A stretch of 64,000 bases of DNA from assembly GCA_037127255.1 (NCBI GenBank), contig JBANSL010000020.1, positions 51,559,098-51,623,097 of the forward strand, in the 5' to 3' direction. Shown in pieces: positions 56,626 to 64,000 of this stretch; within the stretch, counting starts at the first letter, position 1, and each line of letters opens with the position of its first letter. This stretch comes from Persicaria tinctoria. Its lineage: Eukaryota; Streptophyta; Magnoliopsida; Caryophyllales; Polygonaceae. Both the position numbers and the translations under genes were made by a program. The notes beneath the pieces are model-generated. The model saw nothing but the letters and a program-made list of their open reading frames with translations. It ran no database searches and was not told the DNA's origin.

Positions 56626-57735
56626 ATGGCTTCCCTAAGATCTCTGAGGTCAACCTTTCTGTTTGCAGGCCTTGTTTTGTCTCTCCAGCTCTCCCTCATC
56701 AATGGCCATGGAGGTGCAGATGCTAGTGCTGATGGTGCAGACCCCACGAACCTGCGAGCCAAGGGACTTGTTTTGGTTAAAATCTGGTGCCTGATCATCT
56801 TCTTCTTCAGCACTTTCATCCCCGGAGTCTCACCCTATTTCTTCAAATGGAACGAGGCTTTCCTTCTGCTGGGGACTCAATTTGCCGCTGGAGTGTTTTT
56901 TGCTACGGCTTTGATGCATTTCCTGGGCGATGCTACCGATACATTCGAGAGCCTCACTTCAAAAACTTACCCCTTTTCCTACATGTTGGCATGTGCTGGT
57001 TACCTTCTCACCATGTTGGCTGACATTGTGATAGGCATTGTCGCGAATAGGAACTCGGGTGATAATCAGATCAAGGCAGAAGTCGAACAAGGTAGAACTA
57101 GAACTACCGCGGATGATAAGGAGATACAGAGGGGTCACGATCACACCAGTCCGTATTTCATCAGGACGACGAATGTTGGAGACACCATTCTCCTCATTGT
57201 TGCTCTGTGCTTCCACTCAGTCTTCGAAGGGATAGCCGTTGGAATCGCATGTATGCATCCATAAAAACCCGATTTCTTCTTGTTGATTGTTGGACACATT
57301 TATTTATAACCTGATTCTCATTGGTGTTTTGATGTGGTTGCAGCTACCAAAGCGGATGCGTGGAAGAACCTGTGGACGATATCACTGCACAAGGTGTTTG
57401 CAGCCATTGCAATGGGGATAGCCCTGCTGAGGATGCTGCCAAAGAGGCCGTTACTCGCAACAATCGGATACTCGTTTGCGTTTGGCATTTCGAGCCCAGT
57501 AGGAGTGGCAATCGGGATCGCCCTTGATGCTACAACCGAAGGCCGGACAGCGGATTGGCTGTTTGCCATCACCATGTCTTTGGCCTGTGGGATCTTCATC
57601 TATGTCGCCATAAACCATCTCATCGCCAAAGGCTTCAAACCGCAGAAACCGTGTTCCTTTGACACTCCATTCTACAAGTTCTCTGCTTTGTTTTTTGGTG
57701 TTGCTGTCATGGCTGTTGCCATGTACTGGGATTGA
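56626..57735 (+). CDS. ZIP: ZIP-family zinc/iron transporter, ZIP2-like, two exons
   Basis: Exon 1 is 56626-57250 and exon 2 is 57344-57735. The intron begins GTATGC, ends TTGCAG and splits a Ser codon, giving 338 residues. Residues 1-26 look like a signal peptide. Eight hydrophobic segments follow. The loop between segments III and IV is short and has GHDH (170-173). Segment IV carries the metal-site residues in [15 protein letters not shown] (His197, Glu201), and segment V has [17 protein letters not shown] (His224). These are the conserved ZIP pore signature. The protein should move Zn, Mn or Fe into the cytosol. The sequence most resembles plant ZIP2. The substrate is inferred from the family. 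Confidence 0.93.
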
Positions 57736-58154
57736 TTTTGGTGATCCTTTTTTTTTGGGTTTATGTTTGTGGAAAGAAGATCTAGGCAACGTTCTGTTAT
57801 GAAGTTTATGTACAATGTGAACAAGGTCTCTATACATGGTGTTGAAATTGTCATTAATTATTAAAAATTGGTATCTTTAATATTTTGAATCTTGCTTCAG
57901 AGATCAACTACTGGAACTACAATAACAACATTTGCAATCCTAACTCTATTATTGATAATTGTGTTTGACAAACCATCTAGTAAATTTGCACCAAAACTTT
58001 GGATGTTGATGTACTCAAAACCTAGTGTGTGTAAAAAACTAGTTGGCAGGTTATCAAAAAATCATCATCTACAATTGACAATAATTTGCAATGTGACGTG
58101 GTGGCTACACAGCTACACACCAACTTGAATGGGTTAATTACAATCTTACATCAT
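57736..58154. other. ZIP 3' region and intergenic sequence
   Basis: Presumed 3'UTR of ZIP followed by AT-rich sequence. The open frame 57892-58128 has no recognisable content. Confidence 0.45.
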
Positions 58155-58648
58155 TAATCATGTACACTTCGTGTTCGTTTGGTTAGCTCTCTACTTCCCG
58201 GGAAGTTCAAAATCTCAGGAAGCAGGAGTCAATACATGTGTTTGGTATGTTGTTTTAAAATTAGAAAACCTAGGAATTTCAATTCCTAGAAATTTAAATT
58301 TCCATGAAATGGTGGAATTTAACTTACAACTAGTATAGTCCCCGCGCCATGACGCGTATTTTGGAAACATCTATTTTTGTTAAAATAGAAAAACAAAAAA
58401 ATTGATAAATAAATCCCATTGGTTAAAAAAATGTTTAATTGTTTTTATCATTTATCATTTGACATTTTATATAGATTAGGCTTGGTGGGTGAAATACCAA
58501 AAATTAAGGTTATAGAATGAATATAGTTAGTATTAACTTTATTTGACATTTTTATAATAAATATAGAATGAAATAATATTATATAGTTAGTATTAACTTT
58601 ATTTTAAAAAGTTTTGAATTAATCCTATTGGTTTTGAATTAATCTTAT

Positions 58649-59119
58649 TGGTTGAAAAATGTATTAAATATATAAAATAGATGTTTCCAAAAATATCGGC
58701 TCATGAGGATGCGACACGTGGTCAAAAGGCTTTGGTTTTAAGTAATATATAGATTGGTTGAAAAATGTATTAAATATATAAAATAGATGTTTCCAAAAAT
58801 ATCGGCTCATGAGGATGCGACACGTGGTCAAAAGGCTTTGGTTTTAAGTAATATATAGATATAGATATAGATATAGATGGTTGAAAAATGTATTAAATAT
58901 ATAAAATAGATGTTTCCCAAAATATCGGCTCGCGAGATTGCGACACGTGGCCAAAAGGCTTTGGTTTTAAGTAATATATAGATAGATATAGATATATAGA
59001 TTGTTTTGAATTAATCCTATTGGTTGAAAAATGTATTAAATATATAAAATAGATGTTTCCAAAAATATCGGCTCGCGAGGATGCGACACGTGGCCAAAAG
59101 GCTTTGGTTTTAAGTAATA
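58649..59119 (-). repeat. Four tandem copies of the H1 Helitron 5'-end segment
   Basis: Units of about 105 bp start near 58649, 58756, 58879 and 59022. Each contains GGTTGAAAAATGTATTAAAT, ATATCGGCTC and a CGACACGTGG G-box, and ends GGTTTTAAGTAATA, which on the minus strand is the Helitron 5' end. They are separated by TAGATA repeats of variable length. The last unit runs into H2. Confidence 0.9.
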
Positions 59120-60912
59120 CTAGCATAGTACCCGTGCGTAATGCACGGGATTTGTAAAATATATTATATTTTATAGAAGGTATTACCATAATTTATTTAC
59201 ATTATATATTAGATATATTATACTATTATAATAATATGAAAACGATATAGTAGAATAATTTAAATTTGGATGAACAAATAATGTTTATATTATATCAATA
59301 TATAATATATGTGGCAAAACGTCAATGTCTCACCTTCCTCGTAGGCTCGAGTTTGAGATTTGAAATGCCCGATGCAAGATATAAAAATGATTTTCTTATT
59401 TTGACAATTTTTTATTTTAGCGGAAAATACAGTGCGTAGCTATTGGAAATGAGCAATTTTATTAATTGAAATTACATGAAATAGAAAATTTTTGAATTAC
59501 CACCCTCTTGTCAAAACCTCTAATGCAAGCATCCTTGAATTTATTTAAATCAAGTCTTCGCATATTCTAACTATATATTAATCTAGTTTAAAACTAACTA
59601 TATTGTATAGTTCCACCAAGAGTTATAAGCAAAACCCTATAGTAATTCTCGGAACAAATGTTGCAAATATTTGAAAACATATATAATTAAACTTGCAATA
59701 GCTTTATTTTATTATTAAAAATTGTTAGCATAGAAAAAGGAAATTGAATTGTTTATGTTTTGATTATCAATGTCTCTTTGTTTTTTTTCTCAATGGGATC
59801 AAAATAAAATATTTCTAAACAAAAATAGAAATATTTTTTTAAATACACTGTATAAATTTTAAATACTCCGTATACATTAAAGGAACGTAAAAAAAATGTA
59901 TATTTTAAAATGTAGGATCTATCAAAATGAATATATATAATAATATGATATATAAAGTAAAAATGCGGGATGAACAACTCTTTAAATGGGTTATATAATA
60001 CATAATTAAAATATATAGTGAATGAACCCATTCGAATTAAACTAAAATAAAATATAAAGTAAAGCAACAAAATAAATGTACCAAGTCTTATATTTAGCTA
60101 GATTATTTGATGTTGATAAGAAGAAAACATAAAAGCAATACATGTGATAAAAGAATATGTGATATGGTTAAAAAAGAATATATGGGTAAAAAGAATATAT
60201 ATTAAGTTAAAACTGATTTAAGTAATTTAATACAGTAACTAAAATAAATAAAAATTATTCATTATTTAAGAATTCTATAATTAAGATTTGATCTTATCTT
60301 CTCATATAGGGAAAGATTACGCTAGTCTCTTAAGGTTTTAAGTTTTTTTTCTTTTCTTTTTTCAAAAGATTGTCCGTGTTTTCTTAACTAATTGACCCCA
60401 TTATTGATTTTTCATGATTTATTTAAATAGTTGTCAATAAATGGTATATTTCAATTACAATTATTTGAAACTACGTATTTGATATGAAGATTAGATTAGC
60501 TTGATTTTTTTGGTAGAATTAGGTTATATTAGATATATAATTTCTATGGAAGATTTTCATTAAACAAATCAAGAAATTGAATTTACAAATTTTTAAATGA
60601 AATTAATTGTGTTAGGTTGATTTATTTTAATAATTATCGATAAATGATTAAATGGTGTATTTTAACTACAAATATTTGATACTTGATATGGAAGATTAGA
60701 TTAGTTGTGATTTTTTCCGTAGAATTAGGTTATCAATTAAGACAGGTAGATAATTGCTACGAAAGATTTTAATTAAACAAATTAAGAAATTAAATGTATA
60801 ATTGATTAAATAAAGGTGGGGTCGGGTTTAATTTGAAGCGGCCACATAAGCCTATAATTAAGGAAGATTTGACATGTGGCGGCGGAAGCATCTGCTTTAG
60901 TATTATATTAGA
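59120..60912 (-). mobile_element. Helitron H2 (non-autonomous), inserted in the 5' end of H1
   Basis: The minus-strand 3' end has the hairpin CCCGTGCATTACGCACGGG followed by TACTATG and CTAG (59123-59120), then host T (A at 59119). The 5' end reads TCTAATATAATACTAAAGC from 60912, preceded by host A (T at 60913). Removing 59120-60912 joins TAAGTAATA to TATAGAT, exactly the string present in the other H1 5'-end copies. This proves the boundaries. The 1793-bp element is AT-rich. No RepHel transposase was recognised, and the open frames near 59753-60070 are AT-driven. Confidence 0.85.
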
Positions 60913-61387
60913 TATAGATGGAGGGGTAGGTAAGATCTACTTCCTCCATATTTTTTTTTTTTTCAAATCTCCTATAAAATTTATTTTTTATAAACAAATT
61001 CTCCAATTTGCCCATATAGATTTTGATTTTAAACCAAAAGCAAAAGGTTACAAGAGTAAATTTAAATAAATTACTATGAAAATTCTATGTTTAACCAAAC
61101 AAAATATAGGAATTGAATTTATGGGAACTTATTTCCAACCAAACACATTTTTACATTACCCATGAAGTAGAATTCATGGGAATTACATATCCCGGGAAGT
61201 TATTAAAATCATCATAGAAGAAAAAACAAAGGAAAGGAATATATAAAAAAAAAACGAAAATATAACGTTTGAAAGGGAATTTTCAATATAAAAATAAATA
61301 TAGCTATAAAATTTTCAGCTTAAATTTTCGATCTAGCTATACCTGTTTTTATTATACTGAAAATCTTGGATCTAGCTAATTATCGAA

Positions 61388-61710
61388 TAAGAGCTCGTTT
61401 GGTTAACAACTTAAAAACCCAGGAAGTAGAACTTCTCAGAAAGTAGGAGAAATTCCTGTGGTTTGTTGGTGTTTTTGAAATTAAAAAACACAGGAATTCA
61501 ACTTTCCGAGAAGTTGAATTCACCCAAAATGGAGGAAGTTCACTTACCTAATCTCCCCTAGGTAAGTTCAACTTCCCCCATTTTTAACTTGAAAATTTCC
61601 ATTTCCTGCATTTAATCTCCTAGAATAAAAAATCAACCAAATATATTTTTAAAATTCCCGTCAATTGAATTTCCCGGAAATTCAATTCAATTCCCACGTG
61701 ATAAATTAGG
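61388..61710. mobile_element. Foldback MITE (M2), relative of M1
   Basis: Starts GAGCTCGTTTGGTTAACAAC and contains several internally inverted words (CAGGAAGTAGAACTTCTC, GAATTCAACTTTCCGAGAAG, CCTAGGTAAGTTCAACTTCC). It ends near AATTCAATTCCCACGTGATA. It resembles M1 in word content and centre. Exact ends and target duplication are not resolved. Confidence 0.5.
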
Positions 61711-62116
61711 AATATTGCAATGTTCGGCTATATCTAGATTGAATTAATTATAGTAAGCCCTTAACATTAAAATTTTCTTTTAATAAAATGATAAATAAAG
61801 TTTAAATCTCCATTATTATTTTTTATTTGGTTGAGTGAATCATTATATATATATATTAATCAGTAATGTTATTGTAATAACATTTGATATATAGTATAGG
61901 TCACCAATGATATTTGGTATAAACTTATATAATCAAGACAAGCAACTAATTGACAACTTGGGATAAATGAAAGTAAGTAATTAACAATTATTCAAAAAAA
62001 ATTAATTATAAAATGGGCTTATTAAATTAGTATATATAAGACCCAAAATCTAACTTCTATTTCTTTCTTGTACATAGTTGTTAACTCTTTAATAAGCCAA
62101 ATCAATCAAGTTCAGA
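61711..62116. other. AT-rich intergenic sequence between the MITE and the ZIP duplicate
   Basis: No gene or clear repeat seen. If the lost ZIP exon 1 had decayed in place it should appear here, but no similarity was noticed. Confidence 0.45.
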
Positions 62117-62222
62117 TAGGGGTGTTATATTCGAGCCGGACGAGCCGAGTTTGACATGTTCAAGCTTGTTCATTTGTTAAACGAGCTCGAGTCGAGCCAA
62201 GTCCAATTTTTAAACGAGCTTT
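62117..62222. mobile_element. hAT-like terminal fragment fused to ZIP exon 1
   Basis: TAGGGGTGTTA at 62117 is a hAT-type terminus, followed by repeated CGAGCC/GAGCTCGAG words ending in AAACGAGCTTT. No matching right terminus is present. The sequence passes directly into the last codons of ZIP exon 1, so the far end of the hAT and the first part of exon 1 were lost together. Confidence 0.5.
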
Positions 62223-62912
62223 CTTTTTTGAAGGGATTGCAGTTGGAGTCGCTGGTATGCATAATTCTCCGATCAGTTGATTAATCATCCTTATTTCAGA
62301 TACTCATAGTAGTATATGAAATAAAGATGATCAATCTTGTTATAACTAACCCTCTTCATTTTAGGTCGTTTGTCTTACGTACCTAACTTCAGCTATTAGA
62401 CAAACAAGTATCTAAAACGAGAATCATCGATCTTACGTAAAACCAACTTTTTGCAAGTTTTATGAGATCGATCTAAGATAGTAAGATTATTTGGGGCATG
62501 TTTTGATGTGCTTGTTGTAGATACGGAAGCCGACGCATGGAAAAACATGTGGACAATATCGCTGCATAAGGTGTTTGCAGCCGTCGCAATGGGGATCGCG
62601 TTGTTGAGGATGCTGCCAAAGCGTCCATTTCTTGCGACGGTGGGATACTCGTTCGCGTTCGCCGTCTCAAGCCCAGTAGGGGTGGGAATAGGGATAGCCC
62701 TTGACGCTACGACGCAAGGGCCGACGGCGGACTGGCTCTTTGCCATCACCATGTCTTTGGCCTGTGGGATCTTCATCTACGTCGCCATGAACCATCTTAT
62801 CGCTAAAGGCTTTAAGCCAAAGAATCCGTGTTACTTTGACACCAAATTCTTCAAGTTCTTTGCTGTGTTGCTCGGCGTCGCTCTAATGGCCGTCGTCATG
62901 ATTTGGGATTAA
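62223..62912 (+). pseudogene. ZIP: 5'-truncated second ZIP transporter copy
   Basis: About 30 bases at 62223-62252 encode FFEGIAVGVAG, the end of ZIP exon 1 (segment IV), followed by a GTATGC donor like that of the first copy. After a longer intron ending TTGTAG, exon 2 (62521-62912) is open for its full 392 bases, the same length as in the first copy. It encodes segments V-VIII ([17 protein letters not shown] through the terminal [10 protein letters not shown]). At protein level it is clearly similar to exon 2 of the first copy but diverged. About 200 N-terminal residues are missing, including the signal peptide, segments I-III and most of IV. It cannot encode a normal transporter. It probably arose by tandem duplication followed by a hAT-associated deletion. 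Confidence 0.85.
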
Positions 62913-64000
62913 TTTTTCATATGCAATGAGTGAATAACATCTTGTTACTCTGTATATGTGTATATTAATATGACAAGGTCTCTAGCTATAGTTCCCATAT
63001 GTTAACTTTATATATACGAGTTTGTGAAAATTAATTGATGGGTCGACGGGTCGTGTGCGGGGTGATATATCTTTATAAATAAGTGTAGGTTCCATCCCGT
63101 GTACAGAAAATATATTAATACAACATTATAAGTAATTTATATAGATTTCAATAAAATAAAACAAAAATAATCTAAATATAAATAATTATAAATAATTTAT
63201 CTATCTAATTTATTTAGTATAAATATATTTATACCCTTAATCAATGTGAAAATAATGTAGTATAAATATAAATAAAATTAGTTCAACATATTATATATAA
63301 TCTAAATATATTTTATTTAGAATCTCTGAAAAATATAAATAAAATTCACATTTATAAGGTAAAAGGTTTTTCATATATATTTTATCTATTAATATTTTTG
63401 GTAGGTATGACTATGAAATATTTTTTATTTATATTTTTGTCAATTACCTATAATATAGATAGATAGATTGATTGTGGCTTAGAGCATGCCCAACAACTTT
63501 TTTAAAACAATCTCCAAAAAGAGAATTAGAAGTTAAATAATCTGAATATTTTGTGGCTCAATTCCAACCGCTTCTCCATTATGGAGTTTACCCTAAATTA
63601 AATATAGGGCAAATTGCATAAAATAGCACGAACTTTAGAGGTGGTTGCACTCAGTGGCACAAACTTAAAAAAATACAAAAATAATCACCAACTTTAGGGT
63701 TTAGTAGCGATAAGTGACACATACCCCATATCTCGCTAATGTGGACTAGTGGGGGTGCTTATATGGATTTTTTAATTAAAAAGACATATAATGAGATATG
63801 AATTAGTGGGAATGCTTACTGATGTGGTCTAAACCAACACAAGAATAGTGTAGCCTGAACCAACCTCGCAAGAATACGAGATCAATTGCAATATACGGAT
63901 ATCGATCACGGGGATTATATATGTATCAATCGTTATCTAGACTAATAAGCTAAGCCAAATGGGATAGACTTGATTTTCAACTAAACCTAGAAAACTAGCA
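62913..64000. other. Intergenic sequence to the right edge, with probable repeat fragments
   Basis: AT-rich sequence. GCAAATTGCATAAAATAGCA with TGCACTCAGTGGCACAAACT at 63609-63665 resembles common plant MITE ends. AGAGCATGCCCAACAAC near 63481 is another MITE-like terminus. The last 200 bases have mixed composition and may be part of a repeat that leaves the window. No gene is supported. Confidence 0.4.

Larger units (their letters stand above)
58330..60918 (-). mobile_element. Helitron H1 (non-autonomous), interrupted by H2
   Basis: The minus-strand 3' end is a GC-rich near-palindrome (CGCGTCATGGCGCGGGG) followed shortly by CTAG at 58330-58333, with host T next (A at 58329 on plus). The 5' end is TCTATATATTACTTAAAACC when the six bases 60918-60913 are joined across H2, preceded by host A (T at 60919). 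Insertion between A and T, TC and CTAG ends, a 3' hairpin and no target duplication or TIR define Helitrons. H1 itself is only about 796 bp and has no RepHel gene. Four copies of its 5'-end segment lie at 58649-59119. Confidence 0.8.
58155..61200. mobile_element. Foldback MITE (M1), split by the Helitron nest
   Basis: The left part (58155-58329) begins with GTTCGTTTGGTTAGC and contains CTACTTCCCGGGAAGTT. The right part (60919-61200) contains matching inverted words such as CATATCCCGGGAAGTTATT and CCAACCAAACAC. Removing 58330-60918 joins ACTTACAA to TGGAGGGGTAGG, which aligns with the centre of the related element near 61388-61710. The type resembles Harbinger-like or similar foldback MITEs with GTTTGGTT ends. 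Exact outer ends are uncertain. Confidence 0.55.

Noticed and set aside
59753..60070. 105-codon Phe/Tyr-rich open frame in Helitron H2
   Set aside because: Composition is explained by extreme AT content, and there is no Rep or helicase motif.

Overview
This window is nuclear DNA of a flowering plant, very probably a eudicot. It has AT-rich intergenic sequence, genes with GT-AG introns, a long Pumilio gene, a ZIP metal transporter, and a dense layer of L1 and RTE LINEs, Ty1/copia LTR elements, PIF/Harbinger, hAT, Mutator-like and Helitron elements. I cannot name the species. No rRNA or tRNA gene, CRISPR array or prokaryotic feature was seen.

Layout. 1-7.3 kb: a hAT-type MITE with an 8-bp target duplication, then a minus-strand L1 LINE whose ORF2 is almost complete but broken. 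7.8-10.7 kb: a complete PIF/Harbinger element with a TAA target duplication and a transposase carrying one in-frame stop. 10.9-13.1 kb: a near-perfect 87-bp foldback, a second, heavily interrupted Harbinger transposase, and a TA/GA microsatellite. 13.1-16.6 kb: a Mutator-like element carrying a GC-rich gene-like piece, and a non-autonomous hAT with an exact 8-bp duplication. 17.8-26.2 kb: the first gene island, with a small two-exon chloroplast-type membrane protein (+) convergent with a nine-exon Pumilio gene (-) that has a 770-bp MITE in one intron.

28.6-51.3 kb is a nest. A minus-strand L1 LINE (LINE-2) was interrupted by a hAT MITE, by a copia element (A, 31956-47800) that itself contains a younger copia element (B, 36430-46035), and by an unclassified 2.1-kb element rich in paired palindromic decamers. 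Target duplications mark each junction: GTATT for A, GGTTC for B, 8 bp with one mismatch for the MITE, 9-10 bp for the unclassified element. B resembles a Sirevirus, with 1-kb LTRs and an additional ORF downstream of pol.

51.3-64 kb: an RTE LINE tail, sparse intergenic DNA, then the second gene island. This holds an intact two-exon ZIP transporter and, about 5 kb downstream, a second copy that keeps exon 2 and only the last few codons of exon 1, the rest replaced by hAT-like sequence. Between the two ZIP copies lies a precise double Helitron nest: H2 sits in the 5' terminus of H1, and H1 sits in a foldback MITE.

Only three host genes look functional: the small membrane protein, Pumilio and the first ZIP. 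They do not form a pathway. The window is mainly informative for its ordered transposon insertions, whose boundaries can be read to the base.
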